From the NCBI GenBank assembly GCA_965243105.1, contig CBDEUC010000002.1, positions 496,001 to 560,000 of the forward strand: a stretch of 64,000 nucleotides of DNA, in the 5' to 3' direction. This DNA is from WLWS01 sp965243105 (lineage in GTDB: Bacteria > Pseudomonadota > Gammaproteobacteria > Eutrophobiales > Eutrophobiaceae). The translations under genes and the position numbers were made by a program. The notes under the pieces were generated by a model. It did not search any database. It was not told the origin of the DNA and saw only the letters and a list, made by a program, of their open reading frames with translations. Within the stretch, counting starts at the first letter, position 1, and each line of letters opens with the position of its first letter. Positions 8,413-17,541 of this stretch are shown one piece after another.

Positions 8413-9404
8413 GCGGCTTACCCTGGCAGTCAGATCAATGGCACAAGTTGCTGGATGCCCACAACAGGGGACGGCTTCACCATGCGCTGCTGCTAAGCGG
8501 GCCTGAAGGTATTGGCACAGACGAGTTTGCTGCGAGATTTGCAGCAAGGGTCCTGTGCCAGGACTCAAGCGCCCATGACGAGGCATGTGGCTCCTGCAAG
8601 TCATGTCTACTCTTTGCAGCCGGAAATCACCCGGACCTGATGTGGGTTGAACCAGAAGCCCCGGGGAAAGCCATCAAGGTCGACGCGATACGCGAAGTCA
8701 TCGACTATATAAATATTCGCAGTCATTTCGGCCAGCACAAACTGGTGATTATTCGACATGCGCACAGCATGAATCGACACGCCTCCAATGGACTGCTAAA
8801 AAGCCTGGAAGAACCTCCCTCGGAGTCACGCCTCATGCTGCTGGCAGAGAAACCCTCCATGTTACCGGTGACCATTCGAAGCCGTTGCCAGCGTCTTGAA
8901 TTCCCCCCGGTTCGCGGCGACGTGGCAATTGGGTGGTTAAAGGAAAAACTGGCCCTGGCAGAGGAGGAGCTTGAGGAATTGCTCTCACTGGCTGGCGGAG
9001 CCCCCATGCGTGCCATTGAGCTGGCAGAATCAGGCTCCTTGCAACTGCAGGTGGAATTCCTGTCGGAACTGGCCTTGCTGCGCAGTCAGCCGGCTGATCC
9101 CGTCAAGACCGCCAGGAAATGGCTGGAATCAGAGCAGGAGCTGGTAACCACCATAAAACAGCTACTCGGCCACTTTGCTACCATGAGTCGTCAGAAACTC
9201 GGCGAGAGACCCAATAAGTCCACTATACACAAGCACTTGCAAGGAATTTTAAAAGGATTAGACTTGGTACAGGTTATTCGGTGCTACGACGCACTTTCGC
9301 GCCTTTACAGGGAGCTTGAAGGTCCGTATAACCTGAACAAACAGGGCCTTCTGGAGGAATTTATCGTTTCCTGGCAGGCCGTTTCCAGGGCTAAAGGAGG
9401 ATAA
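8409..9404 (+). CDS. holB: DNA polymerase III subunit delta'
   Basis: HolB is the delta-prime subunit of the clamp loader. The protein has the AAA+ fold of this subunit: HALLLSGPEGIGTDEFA in place of a functional P-loop, zinc-module cysteines in CQDSSAHDEACGSCKSC, HPDLMWVEPE, LKSLEEPPSESRLMLLAEKPSMLPVTIRSRCQ with the SRC motif. The degenerate P-loop is normal because delta-prime does not hydrolyse ATP. It overlaps tmk by 4 bp and is followed by a PilZ gene. Confidence 0.94.
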   Translation: MSGLPWQSDQWHKLLDAHNRGRLHHALLLSGPEGIGTDEFAARFAARVLCQDSSAHDEACGSCKSCLLFAAGNHPDLMWVEPEAPGKAIKVDAIREVIDYINIRSHFGQHKLVIIRHAHSMNRHASNGLLKSLEEPPSESRLMLLAEKPSMLPVTIRSRCQRLEFPPVRGDVAIGWLKEKLALAEEELEELLSLAGGAPMRAIELAESGSLQLQVEFLSELALLRSQPADPVKTARKWLESEQELVTTIKQLLGHFATMSRQKLGERPNKSTIHKHLQGILKGLDLVQVIRCYDALSRLYRELEGPYNLNKQGLLEEFIVSWQAVSRAKGG

Positions 9405-9410
9405 AAATCA

Positions 9411-9767
9411 GTGGCAGCTGGTGGTAGAGATCCGAGACAGGGTATTTTGTCCCTGACAATTCGCGACAAGAGTGCCTTGTACGCGTCGTATATGCCGTTT
9501 ATCAAGAACGGGGGATTGTTCATTCCCACTGCCAAGCCTTACAAGCTCGGAGACGAAGTTTTTATGCTCCTGACACTGACAGACAGCAAGGAAAAGCTCC
9601 CGGTTGCGGGACGCGTTGTCTGGATCACACCCAAGGGCGCACAGGGAAACAAAACAGCCGGAATTGGTGTGCAATTCAGCGAACTGGACAAGGGCGCGAC
9701 CAAGAACAAGATTGAAAACCAGCTGGCCGGCGCGCTAAAGTCTGACAGGGCTACGCACACCATATAA
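9411..9767 (+). CDS. pilZ: PilZ-domain protein
   Basis: This 118-residue PilZ-domain protein sits between holB and tatD, the standard place of the type IV pilus gene pilZ. A GTG start at 9411 follows a strong AAAGGAGG ribosome site at the end of holB. The sequence has the pattern FIKNGGLFIPT, PVAGRVVWITPKGAQGNKTAGIGVQF. The RxxxR arginines for c-di-GMP binding are not evident, as in pilus-type PilZ proteins, which act through protein contacts (for example with PilB/FimX). Confidence 0.88.
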   Translation: MAAGGRDPRQGILSLTIRDKSALYASYMPFIKNGGLFIPTAKPYKLGDEVFMLLTLTDSKEKLPVAGRVVWITPKGAQGNKTAGIGVQFSELDKGATKNKIENQLAGALKSDRATHTI

Positions 9768-9867
9768 GCGTTTTTCTTCGGCTCGAGGTTTTTTACTGCT
9801 TACTTCCCTTACGCGATTTTTTCTCGAGCAAGTCTCGTCTTCCAATTACTACTGAAAGTACCGCTTC

Positions 9868-10653
9868 ATGAACGTATCACTGGTTGATTCCCATTGCCAT
9901 ATTCCGATGATAGAAGGGCTTGGCACTTCAGCAGACATCATCAGTGATGCGCTCGACAGTGGTGTGGAACATATGCTCTGTGTCTCAATAGACCTGGAGA
10001 GTTACCCGGACATACTGGAGCTCGCAAGGCAATTCGACGCCGTGTCGGCGTCTGTGGGTATTCACCCAAATACCGATAAAAAATGTGACGCCAGCGTCGA
10101 TTCACTGGTCAGCATGGCCGGGGAGAACTGCGTGGTTGCCATAGGAGAGACAGGGCTGGACTATTTTCGTAGTGAAGGTGACCTGGAATGGCAGAGGCAG
10201 CGTTTTCGAAATCATATCAGGGCGGCAAGGGAGACAGGCAAACCCCTGATCATACACAGCCGGGAAGCGAGGGAGGATGTGATTAACATTCTCAGGGAAG
10301 AAAAAGCTAACGAAGTAGGTGGAGTAATGCACTGCTTTGTCGATGACTATGACACTGCCGAGAAAGCGATGGATCTTAATTTCCTGATATCGTTTTCCGG
10401 GATCGTGACGTTTAAGAATGCGCAGGAACTTAAGGAGGTTGCGCGCAGGGTACCGCTATCAAAAATCCTGGTTGAAACAGATTCTCCTTACCTGGCACCG
10501 GCGCCTTACCGGGGTAAAACCAATCGACCGGCTTTTGTGAGACATGTAGCCGAGCATATCGCAGAACTCAAGGGCTGCGAATTCTCTGAAATTGCGGCTA
10601 CCAGCACGGAAAACTTTTACAGGCTTTTTTTTCCGGGGAAACAGGACGACTGA
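9868..10653 (+). CDS. tatD: TatD family metal-dependent hydrolase (DNase)
   Basis: TatD-family enzymes are metal-dependent nucleases with a TIM-barrel amidohydrolase fold. The 261-residue sequence begins MNVSLVDSHCHI with the HxH metal site, followed by SVGIHPN, AIGETGLDYF, PLIIHSREA, GGVMHCFVDD and LVETDSPYLAPAPYRGK, all family motifs. It closes the holB-pilZ-tatD run; in E. coli the equivalent is ycfH. A 100-bp gap separates it from pilZ. Confidence 0.93.
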   Translation: MNVSLVDSHCHIPMIEGLGTSADIISDALDSGVEHMLCVSIDLESYPDILELARQFDAVSASVGIHPNTDKKCDASVDSLVSMAGENCVVAIGETGLDYFRSEGDLEWQRQRFRNHIRAARETGKPLIIHSREAREDVINILREEKANEVGGVMHCFVDDYDTAEKAMDLNFLISFSGIVTFKNAQELKEVARRVPLSKILVETDSPYLAPAPYRGKTNRPAFVRHVAEHIAELKGCEFSEIAATSTENFYRLFFPGKQDD

Positions 10654-10684
10654 TACAGCCGGCGCTGCTTGCCTTCAGAATCAG

Positions 10685-11302
10685 CTAGTACAGCTCTTCC
10701 GTGTACGCGTGTTCCAGCTTGTCTTCCAGTGCCTGGCTGGGCGCGTCAAGCTCAGCCTCCGCTTTAATTATCTCTGCAAATGTCGGCAATACACCCTCAG
10801 CAGGCCGGTATTTATTCTCCCAGAGTTTTGAGCGAATCATCGCCTTGCCACAATGAAAATAAACTTTATTTATTTTTATTTTAATTCCTGTCCTGACCGG
10901 GTTAAGCCCTACACGCGAGTCATCCAGCATGGATTCTGAGGTGCTGATTTCAGCGTGTCCTTTTACACGCAGTGTCTCGCGAACTCCCGGGATCATAAAA
11001 ATCACGGCTATGCCCGGATTTTCCAGCAGGTTATGAAATGACTCTACCTTGTTATTACCGGGGCGATCCGGGACAAGCAGCGTCGAATCATCAATAATCC
11101 TTATAAAACCAGGCGCATCTCCCCTGGGCGAAATCGTCGGAACCCCATCGGGATCAGTCGTCGCGATACAGGCAAAGGGGGATAGCTGGATGAACTGTTG
11201 CTGGAATTTATCAAGACTGCTGCGCTCTACCGCGACGGCAATATCCAGGGGTGCACCAAAATGCTGCTCCAGCGATTCAGAGTCTGTAATAGAATTTGAC
11301 AT
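10685..11302 (-). CDS. Pyridoxamine 5'-phosphate oxidase-fold flavin-nucleotide-binding protein
   Basis: This 205-residue protein belongs to the split-barrel PNPOx-like superfamily. Visible features are CIATTDPDGVPTISPRGDAPGFIRIIDDSTLLVPDRPGNN in the first half, typical of FMN-binding members of the MSMEG_1061 type, and the C-terminal KVYFHCGKAMIRSKLW. Its substrate is unknown; relatives bind FMN or F420-like cofactors and may handle stress or small oxidants. It is monocistronic, convergent with tatD and divergent from the FAD oxidoreductase at 11372. Confidence 0.72.
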   Translation of the reverse strand: MSNSITDSESLEQHFGAPLDIAVAVERSSLDKFQQQFIQLSPFACIATTDPDGVPTISPRGDAPGFIRIIDDSTLLVPDRPGNNKVESFHNLLENPGIAVIFMIPGVRETLRVKGHAEISTSESMLDDSRVGLNPVRTGIKIKINKVYFHCGKAMIRSKLWENKYRPAEGVLPTFAEIIKAEAELDAPSQALEDKLEHAYTEELY

Positions 11303-11371
11303 TGTTTTACCCTAGTGCAGGTGTTAAATGATGATTATAGGAAAATATTCTAAGGCAGGTGTCTCTTTTCC

Positions 11372-12496
11372 ATGGGAAGAATGAATAAGCAGTACGATGT
11401 TATCGTAATAGGTGGAGGTATTGCCGGGATTTCTGCCGCCGCGGAAATTGCTGCCCATTGCAAGGTGGGGGTGCTGGAAATGGAGGACCAGCCTGGCTAC
11501 CACGCGACAGGCCGTTCTGCGGCTTACTTTGCACCAAGTTACGGTAACAGGGTGGTACGGGGCGTCACTTCGGCTGCCGAGCATTTTTTCAAGACTCCTC
11601 CTGCGGGATTTTGTGAGACCGAGTTGATCAAGTCACGGAGCGCGGTCTTTATTGCCCGTGAAGATCAGAAGGACTCCCTGGAAAAAGTTTCAATTGAGCA
11701 GCCGGGACTGCAACTCATGGATGGAAAATCCCTGTCCTCGTGGGTTCCCATCCTGGATCCCAACTATGTTTCGGCGGGACTCAGGGACAATAATGGCGGA
11801 GATATTGACGTCAATAGCCTGCTACAGGCTTACCTCAAGTTGCTTCGTCAGCGCGGTGGAGCCATTCACGCCAGTCACCCGGTAAAGGGACTCAAACGAA
11901 GTGCCGGTCTATGGAACATCGTGACCTCACAGCAGGAATTTGCTGCCCCACTCATTGTAAACGCAGCAGGGGCATGGGCAGACGATATCGCTGGAATGGC
12001 AGGTCTTGCAAAACTTGGCCTGCAGCCAAAAAGGCGAAGCGTGCTCTTAATTGACAAACCGCAGGACCATGAAATCGATAACTGGCCACTCGTGGTGGAT
12101 GTTGATGAAGAGTTTTATTTCAAACCCGATGCCGGACAGTTACTGATTTCGCCGGCCAACGAAGACCCCTCAAATCCCTGTGATTCTCGCCCGGAAGAAC
12201 TTGAGTTGGCGATTGGTGTCGACCGTTTTGAGAAAGCCACCGGATACGAGGTAAAAAAAATCAATCATAGCTGGGCAGGCTTGAGAACATTTGCGCCGGA
12301 CAAGACCTTCGTCGTTGGTTTTGATCCTGGCTGTGATGGTTTTTTCTGGTTGGCGGGACAGGGTGGGTATGGTGTTCAAAGTGCCCCCGGGCTGGCACAA
12401 CTGTGTATGGCAATATTGCTGGGTGAATCCCTTTCCAGCCAGTTTAAAGGTGTTCTTGAGTTCCGTGACGACGTCGATCCCGGGCGCCTGCTTTAA
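11372..12496 (+). CDS. FAD-dependent oxidoreductase, DAO family (D-arginine dehydrogenase-like)
   Basis: This is a 374-residue D-amino-acid-oxidase-fold flavoprotein. It starts with the dinucleotide site VIVIGGGIAGISAAAEIA and continues with PGYHATGRSAAYFAPSYGN, a signature of DauA-like D-arginine dehydrogenases. The C-terminus FFWLAGQGGYGVQSAPG is the second FAD segment. It probably oxidises D-amino acids or related amines to keto acids in the cytoplasm. The neighbours, a peptidase and an aminotransferase, fit an amino acid salvage role. Exact substrate is inference; sarcosine-type oxidases share this fold. Confidence 0.75.
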   Translation: MGRMNKQYDVIVIGGGIAGISAAAEIAAHCKVGVLEMEDQPGYHATGRSAAYFAPSYGNRVVRGVTSAAEHFFKTPPAGFCETELIKSRSAVFIAREDQKDSLEKVSIEQPGLQLMDGKSLSSWVPILDPNYVSAGLRDNNGGDIDVNSLLQAYLKLLRQRGGAIHASHPVKGLKRSAGLWNIVTSQQEFAAPLIVNAAGAWADDIAGMAGLAKLGLQPKRRSVLLIDKPQDHEIDNWPLVVDVDEEFYFKPDAGQLLISPANEDPSNPCDSRPEELELAIGVDRFEKATGYEVKKINHSWAGLRTFAPDKTFVVGFDPGCDGFFWLAGQGGYGVQSAPGLAQLCMAILLGESLSSQFKGVLEFRDDVDPGRLL

Positions 12497-12510
12497 AACA
12501 GGTCTATGAA

Positions 12511-13962
12511 CTATTCTCCCCGGGAGTAGCGGTAAGACTCCAGCATTGCCGCAAGAAGTCCCCGGGTGACCCGTGCCATTCCACTTATTGAGGCGGTTTC
12601 CTGGTTGGTATGAATCTGGTCTGCACCTGTGCCAACAATGACCATTTCCTCACCAAAACGCGCCTTGACCAGGTTTCCATTAAACCCTCCAAACTGCCTG
12701 GCGGTAACTTTTGGCGCTTCCGTCCCTGTTTTCCTGAAACCACGTTCTAACAGGACAATACTCGCGGCATCTTCAGGAACCACGTAGCCAACAAGGGCCG
12801 CTTCATCCGTGCCAGTGATCTCGCATTTCACCGCGGTGCGATTGTTGGCTGCCTGCTGACATAGCCCGTTCATTGTACTGGCGAGCCTGTCGACCATTTG
12901 TTTCGAGGCGACATCCCCTTCAAGGTTTCGCATTTGCCAGGCAGCAGTGAAATAGGGTGAAATCGTGTTGTACTGGTAAGCAGCAAGAGGTTCTCCTTTT
13001 ACCGTGGTTTCACCCTTGTTGATACCACAGGATGTAAAGTAACTGTGTAATACCACGCCAGGATGACCAGGCGGGTGGGTGTTGGCTCGAAATCCTGACT
13101 GGTAAAGTATTTCACTGCCGAGGGCACAGGCGCTCACTGATAGCTTGGTATCTACATCGGCAGGATGGCTTGTAACAGTGGAAATGCTCAAGTGACCATC
13201 GTATATGGTGGGCGCCGCGCGACCGATTTCCAGGGGATCGGTACCATCAATACTCACCAGGATATCTCCTTTAAACGCGTGTGCCTTTACAAGCTCAGCC
13301 CCGACCGCAGTATCTTCTTCAGCAACGAGACCCACAATGCGAATATCGCCATGAGGTATGCCGTGTTCCGCGATGAGATGGAGTATCTCTGCAGTGATGG
13401 CAATGCCTGCCTTGTCGTCTGCACCAAGTGGTGAACCGGCAGGCGGGGAGATGATGTCGCCATCAACGCTAAACCCGTCAAATTTCAGCTGGTTGGTGTC
13501 GAGATGAAAGGAAATATTCCAGCTGGGTGCATCCACGTTACCCGGTATAAACACAACAAGGTTTCCGGACTCGGGCGCAGTGCTGCCACTATTGCAATAC
13601 ATGGCCAGCCTTTCCTTATCTTCCAGTTGGGAAACGCGCCTGGGTAAATCATCAATATGAAGGTCAATATCCAGTGCCGCGGCTCTTTGCCGGAACAGCT
13701 CCATGCTTGCCCTGGCAACAGGCTTCTCCCGGCAGCTTTGCGATGGCTGTGCGAGAAGCATGAGGAGGGTATCCGCCAGGCGTTTTTCATCTACTTTATC
13801 CAGTACATGGGAATAGGAAGGTCGACGCTTATCAAGCGTATATACACGCTCTATGCTCTCTATCTCGCTGGCTGGAAATACGAGGGTGTCAGCGGCTGCA
13901 TTCAAATGGCTGAAACCGGCCAGGGCAGCAAGCCAGTAAAATATCTTTATCATGGTCTTCAT
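12511..13962 (-). CDS. Exported M20-family metallopeptidase (peptidase T-like)
   Basis: A 483-residue dinuclear zinc aminopeptidase of the M20 clan with an N-terminal Sec signal (MKTMIKIFYWLAALAGFSHLNAA, cleavage near residue 24). The metal ligands are visible in order: His-x-Asp in ISFHLDTNQ, Asp in GADDKAGIA, Glu-Glu in GLVAEEDTAVG, Asp in SIDGTDP and a C-terminal His in GADQIHTNQE. Cytosolic PepT lacks a signal, so this form acts in the periplasm, presumably on short peptides. Its start overlaps the upstream aminotransferase stop by 4 bp, showing translational coupling. Confidence 0.8.
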   Translation of the reverse strand: MKTMIKIFYWLAALAGFSHLNAAADTLVFPASEIESIERVYTLDKRRPSYSHVLDKVDEKRLADTLLMLLAQPSQSCREKPVARASMELFRQRAAALDIDLHIDDLPRRVSQLEDKERLAMYCNSGSTAPESGNLVVFIPGNVDAPSWNISFHLDTNQLKFDGFSVDGDIISPPAGSPLGADDKAGIAITAEILHLIAEHGIPHGDIRIVGLVAEEDTAVGAELVKAHAFKGDILVSIDGTDPLEIGRAAPTIYDGHLSISTVTSHPADVDTKLSVSACALGSEILYQSGFRANTHPPGHPGVVLHSYFTSCGINKGETTVKGEPLAAYQYNTISPYFTAAWQMRNLEGDVASKQMVDRLASTMNGLCQQAANNRTAVKCEITGTDEAALVGYVVPEDAASIVLLERGFRKTGTEAPKVTARQFGGFNGNLVKARFGEEMVIVGTGADQIHTNQETASISGMARVTRGLLAAMLESYRYSRGE

Positions 13963-15092
13963 ATAAGTTGTTGCAGTATATCCAGCGCCTTATCGAGTTT
14001 TTCATAAGGCGTATAAAAATGAGGTGAAAACCTGATCCCGCCAAATCGATTAGCGCATATCACCCTGTTTTTCATCAGTTGCGCGTATAGCTTACTGGTA
14101 TCCACACCAGCGGGTTTGAACGTAATGATGCCGGAAGGTCGCTCTTCAGCAGAGCGACTCAGGATCTCAAGACCATCAAGTTCCACGAGTTTCTTTTCAA
14201 GGTAATATATGCGGGCAACAATCTGCTCTTCAATAACTCCAATGCCCACTTCATTGAGCAAATCAATACTCGCTGCCAGTGCATAAGCACCCAGCATGTT
14301 GGGACTACCACACTCGAAGCGCCGTGCGCTGCTGGCAAGCTCCCAGTCATGCCGGTCGTAATCCCCGGCATGTTCCACCATGTGCCAACCAAACTGGCGA
14401 ATTTCCAGCTGTTCGCGAACCTCTTCCCGGCAATAGAAAAGGGCAATCCCTTCTGGCCCAAGCATCCACTTGTGAGCATCGGCCATGGTGAAATCGATAT
14501 AGCAGGACTGCACGTCAATATTGTGAGCACCTATACTCTGGATAGCATCCACGCAGAAAAGAATATTTCTTTCCCGGCAAAAACTCCCAAGCTTTTCAAG
14601 ATCGACCCGATAGCCGCTACCGTATTGGACAGAACTGACGCTGAGAACCCGTGTGCGTGAATCACAGGCCGCAATGAGTGCATCTTCAGCGTCATCTACA
14701 AGGGAAACTTCGCGAACTTTCACTCCGTGTTTCTGCTGCGCTTCCCAGGGTATACGGTTGGAAGGAAACTCTTCGTCACTGATGACAACGTTATCTCCAT
14801 CCCTCCAGCGCAATCCTTCGGCAACTACCGACAGGGCTTCAGATGTATTTTTCAAAAGAGCGACATCTTCCACGGATGGCGCATTAATCAAGGAGCGTAA
14901 GGCCTGCTTTAACTGCAATTCCCGTCCCGCCCAGCGCTTGTAATGCTCCGCACCTGTCAGCAGGTTCTCCTGTGCGAAATCCTGCACGGCTTTCGCTGTA
15001 CGCAGTGGCCAGGGGGAAACCGCAGCATGATTAAGGTAGACGAGTTCCTCGTCCTGGGGAAACTCCCGGTCAGCTATATCAGTCTTGCTCAT
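13959..15092 (-). CDS. Class V aminotransferase family protein
   Basis: A 377-residue PLP-dependent fold-type I enzyme of the isopenicillin-N-epimerase/cysteine-desulfurase-like group. It begins with FPQDEELVYLNHAAVSPWP, has the PLP-binding lysine in MADAHKWMLGPEGIALFY, and FECGSPNMLGAYALAAS near the cofactor. The C-terminus (NRFGGIRFSPHFYTPYEKLDKALDIL) is typical of this subgroup. No persulfide cysteine loop is obvious, so epimerase, lyase or aminotransferase activity is more likely than desulfurase. Cotranscribed with the M20 peptidase. Confidence 0.75.
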   Translation of the reverse strand: MSKTDIADREFPQDEELVYLNHAAVSPWPLRTAKAVQDFAQENLLTGAEHYKRWAGRELQLKQALRSLINAPSVEDVALLKNTSEALSVVAEGLRWRDGDNVVISDEEFPSNRIPWEAQQKHGVKVREVSLVDDAEDALIAACDSRTRVLSVSSVQYGSGYRVDLEKLGSFCRERNILFCVDAIQSIGAHNIDVQSCYIDFTMADAHKWMLGPEGIALFYCREEVREQLEIRQFGWHMVEHAGDYDRHDWELASSARRFECGSPNMLGAYALAASIDLLNEVGIGVIEEQIVARIYYLEKKLVELDGLEILSRSAEERPSGIITFKPAGVDTSKLYAQLMKNRVICANRFGGIRFSPHFYTPYEKLDKALDILQQLI

Positions 15093-15161
15093 TGAAAGTA
15101 TTAATTTTTTGCTGGTGGATTATCATACATGAAATTTTTCTTAACCAGGCAAGCGTGATTT

Positions 15162-16043
15162 ATGACAGCTTACAGGTGCAGGCAGGCGCACAGGACCGAG
15201 CTAGTTGATGTCCGGGGTATCAATTATGCAGTTCACTGCTGGGGTTCTTCGCAAGCGCAACCAGTATTCCTTCTACATGGCTGGGCGGATACGGGAAGAA
15301 GTTTCCAGTTTCTGGCTGATGAACTTTCCCGGGATTTTTTTCTTATTGCGCCGGATTGGCGGGGTTTCGGAGACAGTGGCTGGTCCAGCCAGGGATACTG
15401 GTTCCCGGATTACCTCGGAGACCTTGATGCCCTGGTCCGTCACTTCTCAACGGCCGCACAGGTGGACATTGTCGGGCACAGCATGGGAGGAAATGTAGCC
15501 TGCCTGTATGCGGGGGCGAAGCCCGGCAATGTCAGGCGCATGGTAATCCTCGATGTATATGGACTGCCAGCCACGACACCGGGCATGGCACCCGATCGCT
15601 ACGCAAAATGGTTGGAACAGTTAAATTCTGACTATGAATTCAGCCGCTACGATAGCCTGGATAAGTTGGCCCAGCATATTATCAAGCTTGCACCGGGACT
15701 ATCCCCTGAGCGTGCGTTGTTCATCGCGGAATGCTGGGGTAAAAGTAATTCGGAAACATCTGAAATTCTGCTGAAAGCTGATCCTGCGCATAAACGCGTT
15801 AACCCGGTGCTCTATCGACGTGAAGAAGCCCGTGCCTGCTGGCAAAACATCGAGGCCCGGTGCCTGTTTATCTATGGCAGTGACTCGAGAATGTACCACT
15901 CCTACACCAAGGAAGGATATCGCGAGGAATTTATCGAGTGCATCAGGCATTTTGATGAGCAGGTGATTGAAAACGCAAGCCACATGCTCCATCTTCAGCA
16001 GCCCGCAGAACTTGCCCGGCGCCTGGAAGCTTTTCTGCCCTGA
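15162..16043 (+). CDS. Alpha/beta hydrolase
   Basis: This 293-residue soluble alpha/beta hydrolase has the oxyanion region FLLHGWADTGRSF, the nucleophile elbow GHSMGGN (Ser), APDWRGFGDS as the strand-4 loop, and a C-terminal catalytic His in ENASHMLHLQQPAEL. The acid is probably in the FIYGSDSRM segment. It is divergent from the aminotransferase and precedes an NSS symporter. Substrate cannot be read from sequence; esters, lactones or epoxides are possible. Confidence 0.82.
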   Translation: MTAYRCRQAHRTELVDVRGINYAVHCWGSSQAQPVFLLHGWADTGRSFQFLADELSRDFFLIAPDWRGFGDSGWSSQGYWFPDYLGDLDALVRHFSTAAQVDIVGHSMGGNVACLYAGAKPGNVRRMVILDVYGLPATTPGMAPDRYAKWLEQLNSDYEFSRYDSLDKLAQHIIKLAPGLSPERALFIAECWGKSNSETSEILLKADPAHKRVNPVLYRREEARACWQNIEARCLFIYGSDSRMYHSYTKEGYREEFIECIRHFDEQVIENASHMLHLQQPAELARRLEAFLP

Positions 16044-16131
16044 TTGGTGTGCCTGTCATCGTCAATAAACCCTAGTATGCGGCAAGCTGAACAGGTATTG
16101 TTGAGCATCTTCCATTACAGGATAAGACACC

Positions 16132-17505
16132 ATGGTTAGCAACACATCCCACGAGACATGGTCTTCCACTCGGCTATTTATCCTGTCCGCTATCGGCAGT
16201 GCCGTTGGTCTTGGTAATATCTGGCGCTTCCCTTATCTCGCCGGAGAAAACGGCGGGGGTGCATTTGTCCTGATTTACCTGGTCTGCGTAACCTTTATTG
16301 CGCTACCAATACTGATTGCTGAAATCATGCTTGGACGCATGGGCAAGCAAAGCCCTATCAATACCATGCGCGACCTTGCCCTGAAGCAGGGCAAATCGCC
16401 ACTTTGGGGACTGGAGGGATGGCTCGCAGTATTTATCGCCTTTATCGTCATGACCTTTTACAGCGTAGTGGCAGGCTGGTCACTGGACTTTGGACTCAAG
16501 TCTGCCATGGGTGTATTCAAAGGCCTGGGAAAGGAAGATGTGCAGCCTATTTTTGATGGATTGCTGGCGGATCCACTGCGCCTTGCCATCTGGCATACAT
16601 TTTTTACTGCGCTAACGGTATTTATTGTCTCTCGAGGATTGCACAAGGGCATAGAAAACGCCATTCGCTGGTTAATGCCAGCACTGTTTGCGCTTCTTGC
16701 ACTGATGGTGGTTTATTCCATTATTGCTGCAGATTTCGCGGCCGGCATCTCATTTCTGCTGAAACCTGACTTCAGCCAGATCACTGCAAAGAGCTTCATG
16801 CTTGCATCCAGCCAGGCATTTTTCTCGGTAACAGTCGGTGCCGGTGCGATGATGATCTATGGAGCCTACCTCGCAGATGATGTTTCCATACCAAAGACCA
16901 CTGCAATCATCGCGTTTTCCGATGCCGGGGTCGCGATACTGGCGGGCCTGGCAATATTTCCTATCGTGTTTGCCTATGGACTACAACCCGACGGTGGCCC
17001 CGGACTCGTATTCATTACGCTACCCATCGCATTTGGTGAGATGTTTGGCGGGTCAATCATTGGCACAGCATTTTTTATCCTGCTCGCCATTGCTGCACTG
17101 ACATCCCTGATTGCCACACTTGAGCCGGTGGTGGCCTGGGCCGAGGAGAACCGTGGCATCAAGCGTTCGACAACCACTATTGCCATAGGCATCGTTGCAT
17201 GGATCCTGGGATTTGGCTCGGTCCTGTCATTTAACCGCCTATCCGGGTTTTATCCCCTGGACTTTTTACCCATCATGGAAAATAAAACAATATTTGACGC
17301 GAGCGAGTACATATCAATCACAATACTCTTACCGATTAGTGGGTTATTGATTGCTGTGTTTGCCGGTTGGAAATTACCTGCTGAGTTCACACAAAAGGAG
17401 CTCGCCCCATCTTCAACATGGCTTTACTCACTCTGGCTTTTCCTGTTGCGCTGGCTGGCGCCCGCAATCATCCTGCTAATCCTGTATTTTAATATCTTTC
17501 CGTAA
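16132..17505 (+). CDS. Sodium:neurotransmitter symporter (NSS/SNF) family transporter
   Basis: A 457-residue polytopic inner-membrane protein. The hallmark AIGSAVGLGNIWRFPYLAGENGGGAF in the first membrane segment, containing the Na+ and amino acid binding region, identifies the NSS family (LeuT, TnaT, MhsT). Eleven to twelve membrane segments follow. Bacterial members import amino acids with sodium, which points to a marine or saline lifestyle and fits the adjacent amino acid catabolic genes. The substrate is not predictable from sequence. Confidence 0.9.
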   Translation: MVSNTSHETWSSTRLFILSAIGSAVGLGNIWRFPYLAGENGGGAFVLIYLVCVTFIALPILIAEIMLGRMGKQSPINTMRDLALKQGKSPLWGLEGWLAVFIAFIVMTFYSVVAGWSLDFGLKSAMGVFKGLGKEDVQPIFDGLLADPLRLAIWHTFFTALTVFIVSRGLHKGIENAIRWLMPALFALLALMVVYSIIAADFAAGISFLLKPDFSQITAKSFMLASSQAFFSVTVGAGAMMIYGAYLADDVSIPKTTAIIAFSDAGVAILAGLAIFPIVFAYGLQPDGGPGLVFITLPIAFGEMFGGSIIGTAFFILLAIAALTSLIATLEPVVAWAEENRGIKRSTTTIAIGIVAWILGFGSVLSFNRLSGFYPLDFLPIMENKTIFDASEYISITILLPISGLLIAVFAGWKLPAEFTQKELAPSSTWLYSLWLFLLRWLAPAIILLILYFNIFP

Positions 17506-17541
17506 TTGCAGTCCCACGGGGGGCACATCGCTTACGGACTT

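Noticed and set aside
12511..13962. Long reading frames on the opposite strand inside the M20 peptidase
   Set aside because: They are shadows of the real gene, without ribosome sites or family motifs.
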